A stretch of 64,000 nt of DNA. Origin: Azoarcus_F sp036734105 (GTDB lineage Bacteria > Pseudomonadota > Gammaproteobacteria > Burkholderiales > Rhodocyclaceae). The position numbers and the translations under genes are program-made. This document shows, in pieces, positions 8,451 to 17,016 of the stretch (positions are counted from its first letter, which is position 1; every line of letters starts with the position of its first letter). Location: the NCBI GenBank assembly GCA_036734105.1, contig DAIMZH010000002.1, forward strand, positions 1-64,000, in the 5' to 3' direction. The notes under the pieces were generated by a model. That model ran no database searches. It worked only from the letters and a program-made list of their open reading frames with translations, and was not told where the DNA came from.

Positions 8451-11263
8451 CACTGTTGCGCAAGATTCTCCCTGGCTGGTGGCCCAAGTCACTGCGCATG
8501 CAGTTGATGCTGGTAGTCGGCCTGCTCATCAGCATCGCAATAGGCTCAGCCGGCTATCTGCTGACGCTCAGCGGCAAGGACGCCCTGCTGGAAAAAAAAG
8601 AGACCCACTTGCTTGGCGTGACACGCTTGCTGCAGGATCACCTGGAAACCCGGGGCGGCTACGCGGCCTTGCTAGCCGGACAACCTGAAGACAGCGCCGC
8701 CATGAGCGCACACCTGAACAGCGAGCTTTTCAGCTTTACCGAGGCAGTCGCCAAGGCGTTTCCGGGTGTAGGTGTGGGCTATTATCACCGGGAACTTGAC
8801 GCCATACTCACCTATGGCCCGGCTGCAGAATTCGCCAACAATGTGGGCATGAGCATCACGGCCGATCATCCGGGGCGTCAGGTCATGCAATCCGGACTGG
8901 CGTCAATCGAAAGCGGCCGACTGATTCGGGGCAACATCATGAATGCCATGAGCCCCATCATCGAAGACGGAGTGGTTACCGGCTACATCTGGGCCAACGA
9001 ACTGATTGACAACATCGATCAGGAAGTCGCCAGCATGCGAGCCACGATTCTGCGCTTCACTGCGCTGGCGCTGACGATTGCGCTGCTGCTGCTGTATCTG
9101 GTGGTCGAACGACTGACCCGCGATGTGGCGGTCATCAAGGCTGGGCTATCCACCCTGGAAGACGACCTGACGCAGCCAATCCGGCCCCTTCACGGCGAGC
9201 TTGGTCAGATAGTCGTGGCCATCAACAAACTCGCTCACTCGCTGGCCGATGCTCAAGAGCGTGAGCGCGCAGCGTCTGAGGCAGCGCTGCACCGCAGCGA
9301 GGAAAACCTGGCTACCGCAATCGAAGCCATTGACGAAGCCTTCGCGCTTTACGATGCTGAAGACCGCTTGCTGTTTTGCAATGACAAATATCGCGAGATC
9401 CACTGTAACGGAAAAAACGGTTTTGCAATCCGCCCAGGGGTCAGCTTCGCCGAAGTCATCCAGCGCATGCAGGGTTGCGGGTTCCAGCCAGACCCTGACA
9501 CCCCTGGCGCACCAGAGATCGACACCTGGATCAGTCTGCGTCGCACCGGCCCCCTCACCATGGCACTGCAATCCGGCGACGGGCGTTGGTTCAAGGTCAT
9601 TGAGCGACCCACCGACAGCGGCCAGGTGGTGAGTTTCTGCGTGGACATCACCGACCTGCGCCAGGCAAAACATGCAGCCGAGCAAGCCAACCGTAGCAAA
9701 GGCGACTTTCTCGCCAACATGAGCCACGAGATTCGCACACCCATGAACGGCGTCATCGGCATGACCGAACTGCTCATGGGAACAAGTCTCGATGCCGAAC
9801 AGCTCGAATACGCCCGCACCGTAAAAAGCAGCGCTCAAGCATTGCTGGTGCTGATCGACGACATCCTGGACCTGTCCAAGATCGAAGCGGGCAAGCTCAG
9901 CATTGAAACCATAGACTTCAACCTGCGCGAACTACTCGGTGACGTCGCCGACATACTCGCCCTGCCGGCCAGCAACAAGTCACTCGAGCTGGTGTGCGAT
10001 GTGGCGCCAGACCTTCCGGCCAGATTGCGTGGTGACCCGGGCAGGCTGAGGCAAATACTCATCAACCTGGTCGGCAACGCCGTCAAGTTCACCACCGAGG
10101 GCGAGGTGTTACTGCGCGCCAGCACACTGACAAGCGATCAGCAACTCTGCACCCTAAGGCTGGAAGTCATAGACACAGGCATTGGGGTTTCTCCCGAAAA
10201 CCAGATCAAGCTGTTTTCACCCTTCACTCAGGCCGACAACTCCACCACCAGGCAATTTGGTGGTACCGGCCTTGGTCTGTCGATTGCCAAACGTCTGGTC
10301 GAGTTGATGGGCGGTCGTATCGGCCTCACCAGCGAAATTGGCAAAGGCTCGTGCTTCTGGATAGAGCTCCCCCTTGAACGTCAGACCGAAGCCTGGCGTG
10401 AGGAGGATTCTCCTGATTACTCAAAAGTGCACGGACAGCGAATACTCATCGTCGAATCCAATGCCAGCGCGCTGCACTTTGTCAAAGCACAATGCCAGGC
10501 ATTCGGCTGTGACACCCTGCAAGCCACAACAATCGACGAAGCCCTGCGGCTGCTTGCGACAGGGACTGCCTGCCAGCAAGGCCTGGACATTGTGCTGATG
10601 GGGGTTGGCCTCCATCCCGACAACCTGTCGGCGATACTCAAGAATATCCCTGCCGGAGCCGATGGCAAGCGCCCACGCATAATCGCGATGCTTCAACAAT
10701 CGCAGCGCATGCACGCAAATGCACTAAAGGCGGCAGGCCTGGATGAAGTCATGATCAAACCGATCAGGGCCGAAGCCTTGCTGAGCTGTCTTGGCCAACT
10801 CACCGCCCCGGCTTCGCAAGCATCAGCAGCAATCAAGGACGCCGCGACAGCCCATGCTCGTCGACACGCACGCATCTTGCTGGTAGAAGATCACCCCACC
10901 AACCAGAAGCTCGCCACCGCGCTGCTCAAACGTCAGGGTCACGAAGTCAGTGTTGCTTCCAACGGCAGGGAGGCACTCGAAACCCTCGCCCGGGAACGTT
11001 TTGACCTGGTGTTGATGGACTGTCGAATGCCGGAGATTGACGGACTGACCGCTACACGGATGATTCGCTCCGGCGAACACCCGGTGCTGCAACCCGACCT
11101 GCCCATCATCGCCATGACTGCAAATGCCATGGCTCAGGACCGCGAAGAAGCCGCGCAGGCCGGCATGGACGATTATCTGACCAAGCCTATCAACCCGGAA
11201 AAACTGAATGAATGCGTACAACACTGGATACGCAAACAGACTACAATTACGTCGCAAACATGA
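8447..11263 (+). CDS. Hybrid sensor histidine kinase with PAS and two receiver domains
   Basis: Membrane hybrid kinase of 938 residues. In order: TM1 (about 20-40), a periplasmic sensor, TM2 (about 205-220), a PAS-like domain (about 300-400), HisKA (SHEIRTPMNG), HATPase_c (NLVGNAVKF, DTGIG, GGTGLGLS), receiver 1 and receiver 2. Receiver 2 is canonical (LLVEDHPTNQ, LVLMDCRMP, LTKPI). Receiver 1 keeps the fold (RILIVES, IKPI) but reads IVLMGVGL where the phospho-acceptor Asp should be, so it is probably a pseudo-receiver. The ATG at 8447 overlaps the preceding stop (ATGA), so the two kinases are translationally coupled. Confidence 0.9.
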   Translation: MTLLRKILPGWWPKSLRMQLMLVVGLLISIAIGSAGYLLTLSGKDALLEKKETHLLGVTRLLQDHLETRGGYAALLAGQPEDSAAMSAHLNSELFSFTEAVAKAFPGVGVGYYHRELDAILTYGPAAEFANNVGMSITADHPGRQVMQSGLASIESGRLIRGNIMNAMSPIIEDGVVTGYIWANELIDNIDQEVASMRATILRFTALALTIALLLLYLVVERLTRDVAVIKAGLSTLEDDLTQPIRPLHGELGQIVVAINKLAHSLADAQERERAASEAALHRSEENLATAIEAIDEAFALYDAEDRLLFCNDKYREIHCNGKNGFAIRPGVSFAEVIQRMQGCGFQPDPDTPGAPEIDTWISLRRTGPLTMALQSGDGRWFKVIERPTDSGQVVSFCVDITDLRQAKHAAEQANRSKGDFLANMSHEIRTPMNGVIGMTELLMGTSLDAEQLEYARTVKSSAQALLVLIDDILDLSKIEAGKLSIETIDFNLRELLGDVADILALPASNKSLELVCDVAPDLPARLRGDPGRLRQILINLVGNAVKFTTEGEVLLRASTLTSDQQLCTLRLEVIDTGIGVSPENQIKLFSPFTQADNSTTRQFGGTGLGLSIAKRLVELMGGRIGLTSEIGKGSCFWIELPLERQTEAWREEDSPDYSKVHGQRILIVESNASALHFVKAQCQAFGCDTLQATTIDEALRLLATGTACQQGLDIVLMGVGLHPDNLSAILKNIPAGADGKRPRIIAMLQQSQRMHANALKAAGLDEVMIKPIRAEALLSCLGQLTAPASQASAAIKDAATAHARRHARILLVEDHPTNQKLATALLKRQGHEVSVASNGREALETLARERFDLVLMDCRMPEIDGLTATRMIRSGEHPVLQPDLPIIAMTANAMAQDREEAAQAGMDDYLTKPINPEKLNECVQHWIRKQTTITSQT

Positions 11264-11381
11264 AAAACAGCATAATCGAATCATTATAAAGCTGTAATTC
11301 TTACCGCTCGGAACACCATCGCACGGCACGCCATCGCGCTGGGTTCATCACCAGTTGTCAGCCTTGTCGCTCAATAAATCC

Positions 11382-11738
11382 ATGCACATCCTCATCGTCG
11401 ACGATAACCTCACCAATCGAAAACTGCCGGCCGCCATCCTGGGCAAGGCAGGGTGCACCATCGTCGAAGCAGAAAACGGCGACCAGGCGCTGTCACTGCT
11501 GGCCCGCGATCACTTCGATTGTGTGTTGCTCGACATCAGCATGCCTGGTATCACCGGCGATGAAGTCTGTCGCCGCATTCGCCAGAACCCCGATCTGGCC
11601 AACATGCGCGTGGTGGCCTACACCGCGCATGCCATGTCCGGCGACGGCAGTCGCATCATGGACTCAGGCTTTGACGCGCTGATCACCAAACCAATTTCAC
11701 GCAACATACTACTCGAAGCAGTCGGCCTCGCTGGCTGA
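11382..11738 (+). CDS. Single-domain response regulator (CheY-like)
   Basis: Lone receiver domain of about 118 residues with the acidic pair in ILIVDDN, the phospho-acceptor Asp in VLLDISMPG, Thr/Ala in VAYTAHA and Lys in LITKPIS. It has no output domain. It lies 118 nt after the hybrid kinase and probably accepts phosphate from it or from the split kinase. I give the ATG at 11382; upstream TTG codons at 11355 and 11364 would add a few residues, and none has a good ribosome site. Confidence 0.85.
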   Translation: MHILIVDDNLTNRKLPAAILGKAGCTIVEAENGDQALSLLARDHFDCVLLDISMPGITGDEVCRRIRQNPDLANMRVVAYTAHAMSGDGSRIMDSGFDALITKPISRNILLEAVGLAG

Positions 11739-11817
11739 GCACATCAAGATCAGCAAGTCGCTGCTTAGCGATCAAAGCTTCGGATAGAATCCGTATAGCC
11801 AACCAGAGAGCGCCGCC

Positions 11818-12207
11818 ATGATCGGCATTTTCCTCATCACCCACGGCACCTTGGGCGAGGCCATGATTCAATGCGCCTGCCATGTGCTCAATCATCGCCC
11901 GCCAGCCATCGCTCAACTCGGAGTGTCAGCCCAGGACGATCCGCTTGACCTGCTGCCGCAGGCGCGGGACATGCTCGCCTGGGTGGATCAGGGAGAAGGC
12001 GCCATCGTGCTGACCGACATATTTGGCGCCACACCGTCCAACCTGGCCCTTAAACTGATGGAACCGGGGCGGGTTGAAGGCGTGGCCGGCGTCAACCTGC
12101 CCATGCTGCTGCGGGTGCTGACTCAACGCGACAAGGATCTCGACACCTTGTTGGCGCGTGCGGTATCCGGCGCATGCGAAGGCGTAACCAGAATAAGGAC
12201 AGGGTGA
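11818..12207 (+). CDS. PTS EIIA component, mannose/fructose (ManX-type)
   Basis: Cytoplasmic EIIA-Man protein of 129 residues, with the phospho-acceptor His9 in LITHG and the TDIFGATPSN block. It takes phosphate from HPr (next gene, 7 nt downstream) and would pass it to an EIIB. No EIIB or EIIC gene is nearby, so a regulatory role is more likely than sugar import, as described for similar clusters in Betaproteobacteria. The ATG is preceded by AGAGCGCCGCC, a weak ribosome site. Confidence 0.9.
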   Translation: MIGIFLITHGTLGEAMIQCACHVLNHRPPAIAQLGVSAQDDPLDLLPQARDMLAWVDQGEGAIVLTDIFGATPSNLALKLMEPGRVEGVAGVNLPMLLRVLTQRDKDLDTLLARAVSGACEGVTRIRTG

Positions 12208-12214
12208 ACACACC

Positions 12215-12484
12215 ATGCCAATCAGAGAAGTGGAGATCATCAACAAGCTCGGGCTGCACGCTCGCGCATCAGCCAAACTCACACAGACTGCCAGCAATTT
12301 TGCCTGCAACGTGTGGCTTGAACGTAATGGCCGCAAGGTCAACGCCAAGAGCATCATGGGCGTCATGATGCTGGCCGCCGCCCGCGGCGCAACCGTCACC
12401 ATAGAAACCGACGGCACCGATGCAGACGTGGCCATGGACGCGCTGGTCGCGCTCATCGCCGACCGTTTTGGCGAGGAGGAGTAA
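12215..12484 (+). CDS. ptsH: Phosphocarrier protein HPr
   Basis: HPr of 89 residues with the EI-dependent phosphorylation site His15 in GLHARA. Ser46 (NAKSIMG) is the position that an HPr kinase/phosphatase would modify. The spacing is 7 nt from EIIA and 4 nt to EI, so the three form an operon. It carries phosphate from EI to EIIA. Confidence 0.95.
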   Translation: MPIREVEIINKLGLHARASAKLTQTASNFACNVWLERNGRKVNAKSIMGVMMLAAARGATVTIETDGTDADVAMDALVALIADRFGEEE

Positions 12485-12488
12485 GCGC

Positions 12489-14222
12489 ATGGCCTTCACC
12501 ATTCACGGCCTGCCGGTATCAAGCGGCATAGCCATCGGCCATGTGCACCTCATCTCGCACGCACTGCTTGAGGTCAGCCACTACCACGTCGCCGAGCGCT
12601 ATATCCCGGAAGAGGTCGAGCGCCTCAACGACGCCCTGGCCGAAGTCCAGGGCGAGCTGACTGGCCTGAAGGCCGCCACCAGCGGCGGCCATAGCCACAG
12701 CGAAGTCGGTGCCTTCGTCGATCTGCAGCTCATGATGCTGGCCGACCCCATGCTCACCGACAGCGCGCGCAAGCTTATCGAAGAGCGTCGCTGCAACGCC
12801 GAATGGGCGCTGGTGCAGCAGATGGAACATCTGGTCAAACAGTTCGAGCTCATCGAAGACCCGTATCTGCGCGAACGCAAGGCAGACGTGGTTCAGGTAG
12901 TAGAGCGTCTGGTCAAGGAACTGCTCGGCCAGCCCGGACGCCTGCCACCAAAGCGACGCGATGGCATTGGCACCATCGTGGTCGCGCACGACCTGTCGCC
13001 CGCCGACACCGCAGGCTTTCGCGATCACAACATCGTCGGTTTTGCCACCGACGTCGGCGGCCCCACCAGCCACACTGCCATCGTTGCCCGCAGTCTGTCG
13101 ATTCCGGCCGTGGTCGGCCTGCACCATGTGCGCCACCTGCTGGAAGAGGACGAGCTCGTCATCGTCGATGGCCGCCGTGGGGTGGTCATCATCGCGCCTG
13201 ACGCCAGCATTGTCGAAGAATACCGGCTGCGCCGCGCCGAGCTCGACATCGAACGCTCGCGGCTGCACCGCATCAAGGACACCCAGGCCACCACGCTGGA
13301 CGGCGAGCAAGCCTTTCTGCATGCCAACATCGAAGGCCCCAAGGACATCGGCCAGGTCAAGGCGGTCAACGCCGACGGCATAGGCCTGTATCGCACCGAG
13401 TTCCTGTTCATCGGCCGCGACACCTTGCCGGACGAAGAAGAGCAGGTCGAAGCCTACTCCGCCGTGCTCAAGGCAATGGGCAACAAACCGGTCACCATAC
13501 GCACCTTCGACGTGGGCGCGGACAAGGCCATGCGCAACCAGCCCCATCGCGAAGAGCCCAACCCTGCGCTGGGGCTGCGGGCCATCCGCTTCTCGCTGTC
13601 CGAGCCAAAGATGTTTCTCACCCAGTTGCGTGCGCTGCTGCGCGCATCGGTGCACGGCAAGCTGCGCATCATGGTCCCAATGCTCGCTCATGCCGCCGAG
13701 ATCGACCAGACGCTGGTGCTGCTAGACCGTGCCCGCGCCCAGCTACGTGCAGACGGCATCCCTTTTGACGAACGCCTTCAAATTGGCGCCATGATCGAAG
13801 TCCCCGCCGCCGCACTGGCGCTGGGCATGTTCATACGCCGGGTGTCCTTCCTGTCCATCGGCACCAACGACCTTATCCAATACACCCTGGCCATCGATCG
13901 CGGCGACGACGCGGTGGTGCACCTCTATGACCCGCTACACCCCGCAGTGCTCAAACTGGTCGCCGCCACCATACAGGCCGGCGCACGCTACGGCCTGCCC
14001 GTGTCGGTGTGCGGCGAAATGGCCGGCGACCCGGCCTTTACCCAACTGCTGCTCGGCATGGGACTGCGGCATTTTTCCATGCATCCGTCCAACATTCTTG
14101 AAATCAAACAGCAGATCCTGCGCGCCGACGTCGGCGAGCTCGCCCCAAAGGTGCAACGCATCCTGAAGATGGACGAACAAGCCAAGGTACGCGACGCGGT
14201 GGCGCGGCTGAGTAGCGGGTGA
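12489..14222 (+). CDS. ptsI: Phosphoenolpyruvate-protein phosphotransferase (enzyme I)
   Basis: Enzyme I of 577 residues that autophosphorylates from PEP and phosphorylates HPr. The phospho-histidine is His195 in GGPTSHTAI. The C-terminal PEP-binding barrel carries RTEFLF, RTFDVG, GTNDLIQY and the catalytic Cys in VCGEMAGD. The ATG at 12489 follows the HPr stop by 4 nt, with GGAGG (12475-12479) before it. The length is normal for the family. A long opposite-strand open frame (12519-13691) is a high-GC shadow. Confidence 0.95.
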   Translation: MAFTIHGLPVSSGIAIGHVHLISHALLEVSHYHVAERYIPEEVERLNDALAEVQGELTGLKAATSGGHSHSEVGAFVDLQLMMLADPMLTDSARKLIEERRCNAEWALVQQMEHLVKQFELIEDPYLRERKADVVQVVERLVKELLGQPGRLPPKRRDGIGTIVVAHDLSPADTAGFRDHNIVGFATDVGGPTSHTAIVARSLSIPAVVGLHHVRHLLEEDELVIVDGRRGVVIIAPDASIVEEYRLRRAELDIERSRLHRIKDTQATTLDGEQAFLHANIEGPKDIGQVKAVNADGIGLYRTEFLFIGRDTLPDEEEQVEAYSAVLKAMGNKPVTIRTFDVGADKAMRNQPHREEPNPALGLRAIRFSLSEPKMFLTQLRALLRASVHGKLRIMVPMLAHAAEIDQTLVLLDRARAQLRADGIPFDERLQIGAMIEVPAAALALGMFIRRVSFLSIGTNDLIQYTLAIDRGDDAVVHLYDPLHPAVLKLVAATIQAGARYGLPVSVCGEMAGDPAFTQLLLGMGLRHFSMHPSNILEIKQQILRADVGELAPKVQRILKMDEQAKVRDAVARLSSG

Positions 14223-14237
14223 TGCCTGAAACAGCTC

Positions 14238-14272
14238 GGGTATTGCGGTAAGGGTATTGCGGTAAAACCGCA
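14238..14272. repeat. 14-bp tandem repeat and small hairpin between convergent genes
   Basis: GGGTATTGCGGTAA occurs twice back to back at 14238-14251 and 14252-14265. The second copy leads into TGCGGT-aaa-ACCGCA, a 6-bp stem at 14258-14272. It lies between the converging ptsI and iminopeptidase genes. It could weaken transcription, but there is no T-run, so a terminator call would be weak. Confidence 0.5.
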
Positions 14273-14308
14273 GCGCATACAAAGCACCGGACATTTCGCC
14301 ATCCCTGA

Positions 14309-15259
14309 TCAATCGCCTTTTGCCTGCAGCAACAGCACGGCCTCCCGCAGCGCCGCCAGCATGGCGGGCGCAAAGGGGTCGTGCCCGACGCCGTCCACCA
14401 TCAGCAAGCGGCTGTCAGGCAGGCCTTGCTGAAGCAGGCGCGAATTGCGGGGGCGGCAGACCAGGTCGGCGCGGCCATGGATGAGGCACACCGGTATGCC
14501 GCGCAGGCTGGCGGCGATGTCGAGCAGGGCTTGTTCGCCGATGAAGCAGTGATTGAGCAGATAGTGGGCCTGCACCCGGTACTTGTGCCACGCGGCAGAC
14601 CAGGCGGCATGGTCGTCGGCAGCCGGTATGCGGGCTGCTACCCGGCCGCAACTGCCCAGGGTTTGCTCCCACTGCATCCACGCGCTCATCAACGGGCGGG
14701 CGTCATCCGGCGTGGCGGCGTCCAGCAGCGCCCGGGGCAAGCACGGGAACAAGTGTTGCGTGCCGTTTGCCGCAGCCAGCCTGGCCAGCGCCGGACAGGG
14801 CAGCAAGCTGCGCGCCCGATCGAAAAACCAGTTGAGGTCTTCGTCGCCGGTCAGAAAAGGCGCGCGCAGCAGCAGGCCCCGGCAATGCTCGCGGTGTCGT
14901 CCTGCCCACGCCAGCGCCAGCGCGGCTCCCCATGAGCCACCGCTTGCCAGGCAGGGGCCAAGCCCAAGGTGTTGCCGCAGACGTTCGATGTCGGCGACCA
15001 GCGCTTCGGTGTGGTTGTGGTTCAGGGCGCCCAGCGGAGTGCTGCGTCCGCAGCCACGCTGGTCAAACAGAGCCATGCGAAAGCGCGCCGGGTCCAGCAA
15101 GCGCCGCAGCATAGCGCTGCAGCCACTGCCCGGCCCACCATGCAGCACGATGATCGGCGTACCAGCCGGGTTGCCACACTGTTCATAATGAATCGCGTGG
15201 CCGTCTCCCACATCCAGCCAGCCGTGGTCCCAGGGTTCGATGGGTGGATAGGGGTTCAT
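14309..15259 (-). CDS. pip: Proline iminopeptidase (alpha/beta hydrolase, S33 family)
   Basis: Cytoplasmic peptidase of 316 residues that removes N-terminal proline. Markers are the oxyanion motif HGGPGSG, the family block FDQRGCGRS, the nucleophile elbow GGSWG (Ser about 112), Asp in IHGRADLVCRP and His in VDGVGHDPF. The start ATG is followed by NPYPPIEPWDHG, a typical family opening. It is convergent with ptsI. The MNT gene lies upstream on the same strand with a 38-nt gap. Confidence 0.9.
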   Translation of the reverse strand: MNPYPPIEPWDHGWLDVGDGHAIHYEQCGNPAGTPIIVLHGGPGSGCSAMLRRLLDPARFRMALFDQRGCGRSTPLGALNHNHTEALVADIERLRQHLGLGPCLASGGSWGAALALAWAGRHREHCRGLLLRAPFLTGDEDLNWFFDRARSLLPCPALARLAAANGTQHLFPCLPRALLDAATPDDARPLMSAWMQWEQTLGSCGRVAARIPAADDHAAWSAAWHKYRVQAHYLLNHCFIGEQALLDIAASLRGIPVCLIHGRADLVCRPRNSRLLQQGLPDSRLLMVDGVGHDPFAPAMLAALREAVLLLQAKGD

Positions 15260-15297
15260 GCCCCAGACATGCTAAGGGGCCATCTCATCCCGGAAGC

Positions 15298-15594
15298 TCA
15301 TACGACTCTTGCCTCGCCGAGCACTTTCATTTTCCATCTATCAGGCAGCGCTCCCGGGGTCAGCACGTCGACCTCTACTCCCAGGAGTTCGATCAGCTCC
15401 GAGCGTATGGCACCAACATCAAAAAGAGATGTTTCCTCGGTAGTGTCGATCAAGATATCAAGATCGCTTTCTTCGGTATCCTGACCAGTCAGAACCGAAC
15501 CAAAAACCCTCGGATTCTTCGCATGATGGCGCTCGACTATCTGGCGTATCGCATCTCGGTGAGCCAGATAAGCAACTGATGGCTTCATCAACAA
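15298..15594 (-). CDS. Minimal nucleotidyltransferase (MNT/MntA-like), orphan
   Basis: Protein of 98 residues with the pol-beta-type active site: GSVLTGQ, then SDLDILID for the metal-binding acidic pair, and a later Asp in VDVLTPG. In HEPN/MNT toxin-antitoxin pairs such proteins AMPylate the HEPN toxin. No HEPN (DUF86) gene lies next to it: the downstream neighbour is the iminopeptidase, and upstream there is only empty sequence. It is therefore either a solitary antitoxin left after loss of the toxin or a stand-alone enzyme. An AGGTTTG lies upstream of the start. Confidence 0.8.
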   Translation of the reverse strand: MLMKPSVAYLAHRDAIRQIVERHHAKNPRVFGSVLTGQDTEESDLDILIDTTEETSLFDVGAIRSELIELLGVEVDVLTPGALPDRWKMKVLGEARVV

Positions 15595-15977
15595 ACCTCC
15601 TTATCCGAAAACTACGCTCAAAAGAACGGAAAAGAACTTGGGGTGCAGCATTTTACGGGTTCGATTTTCCCATCTTAGAAGAATGCAGCAAAGCTGATCC
15701 GAGAGGCTCGCCATCAAAGCTGATTGCCATCCCGTCCGGCAATCAGCGGTGTCCACCAACGGCCTCCAGCGCCCAATGATACCCGTGATGCCCATTCCGA
15801 GCATTGTCACAGGCTACTACACCGCCGTGACCGCTTGCCGATTCTCATGATTTTCATGAGACATGGCCACAGGCAATCGCGATGCCGGAGGTGACTGGCT
15901 GCGCCACAATGGTGCTGCCGATAAAGCCCGCAGCACGCGGCCGTGTCGGTATCCACTGCCAACCAAGGAGACACATC
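15595..15977. other. Intergenic region ahead of pqqA
   Basis: This 383-nt region separates the MNT gene from the pqq operon, and the pqq promoter should lie in its right half. I saw no supported gene. The small readings are neither conserved-looking nor preceded by ribosome sites. Confidence 0.4.
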
Positions 15978-16052
15978 ATGAAATGGGAAACCCCTTCTGC
16001 CTGCGACATGCGCTTCGGCTTCGAAATCAACCTGTACGTTTCAGTTCGCTGA
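15978..16052 (+). CDS. pqqA: PQQ precursor peptide PqqA
   Basis: A 24-residue peptide (MKWETPSACDMRFGFEINLYVSVR). It has the invariant Glu and Tyr of the PQQ precursor in E-I-N-L-Y (E16 and Y20), the two residues that PqqE crosslinks. AAGGAG lies at the right distance upstream of the ATG. It sits 49 nt before pqqB, the usual position. The gene is too short for most gene finders. Confidence 0.95.
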   Translation: MKWETPSACDMRFGFEINLYVSVR

Positions 16053-16101
16053 GGCCTGCGCCAGCGGGCGCCCCTGGCGTTTGCTGGCCACCTGATCAAC
16101 C

Positions 16102-17016
16102 ATGAAAATCCATGTTCTCGGCTCGGCGGCGGGTGGCGGCTTTCCGCAATGGAACTGCAACTGCCCCAACTGCGACGGTTTGCGCAAGGGCAGCATCCGC
16201 GCCAGGCGCCGCACACAGTCGTCCATCGCTGTCAGCGACACCGGGCTGGACTGGGTGTTGTTCAACACTTCACCCGATATTCTGGAACAGATTCATCACT
16301 TTCCGGCCCTGCAGCCAGCACGTGGGCTGCGTGACACCGCGATTGCAGCCATTGTGCTGATCGACGCGCAGATAGACCACACCACCGGCTTGTACATGCT
16401 GCGCGAGCACCGCCAGCCGTGGCCAGTGTGGTGCACCGCGCCAGTGCATGAAGACCTGAGCACCGGCAACCCGATCTTCAAGGTGTTGTCGCACTATGCC
16501 GGCATAGACTGGCACGAGATTCCGCTGTCTGGCCAGTTCAGCGCCAAGGGCGTGCACGGCCTGCAGTTTGCCGCGCTGCCGCTCAACAGCAACGCGCCCC
16601 CTTATTCACCACGTCGCGACCGCCCCATGCCGGGCGACAACATCGGCGTGACCATCACCGACCGCGAGACTGGCCGGTGCGTGTTCTATGCACCCGGCCT
16701 GGGTGAGATGGAGCCTGCGGTGTGGGCCGCCATGCAGGCGGCCGACTGTGTGCTGGTGGATGGCACGCTGTGGACTGATGACGAGATGATCCGCCTTGGC
16801 GCATCGTCGCGCAGCTCGCGTGCCATGGGGCATCTGCCACTGTCCGGCCCGGACGGCATGCTGGCATGGTTGGACAAGCTGCCCGCCAGCACACGCAAGG
16901 TGCTGATCCACATCAACAACACCAACCCCATCCTCGATGAAGACAGCCGCGAACGCGCCGAACTGAACGCACGCGGCATAGAAGTCGCCGAGGATGGCAT
17001 GGAGATAACACTGTGA
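16102..17016 (+). CDS. pqqB: PQQ biosynthesis protein PqqB
   Basis: Metallo-beta-lactamase-fold protein of 304 residues in the PQQ pathway; recent work in the family suggests an oxygenase/hydroxylase role on the crosslinked peptide. It opens with the family signature KIHVLGSAAGGGFPQW and the paired Cys of CNCPNCDG. Later blocks are DAQIDHTTGL, APGLGEM, LVDGTLW and HINNTNPI. The length is normal. The stop overlaps the pqqC GTG start (GTGA). Confidence 0.95.
   Translation: MKIHVLGSAAGGGFPQWNCNCPNCDGLRKGSIRARRRTQSSIAVSDTGLDWVLFNTSPDILEQIHHFPALQPARGLRDTAIAAIVLIDAQIDHTTGLYMLREHRQPWPVWCTAPVHEDLSTGNPIFKVLSHYAGIDWHEIPLSGQFSAKGVHGLQFAALPLNSNAPPYSPRRDRPMPGDNIGVTITDRETGRCVFYAPGLGEMEPAVWAAMQAADCVLVDGTLWTDDEMIRLGASSRSSRAMGHLPLSGPDGMLAWLDKLPASTRKVLIHINNTNPILDEDSRERAELNARGIEVAEDGMEITL

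Noticed and set aside
12519..13691. Long open frame opposite ptsI
   Set aside because: It lies wholly antisense to a well-conserved gene, has no family motif, and arises from high GC and codon bias.
14258..14272. Bidirectional terminator between ptsI and the iminopeptidase gene
   Set aside because: The stem is only 6 bp and there is no T-run on either strand; listed as a repeat instead.
15601..15810. Small open frame between the MNT and pqq genes
   Set aside because: No ribosome site, no domain and no partner; HEPN resemblance was looked for and not found.
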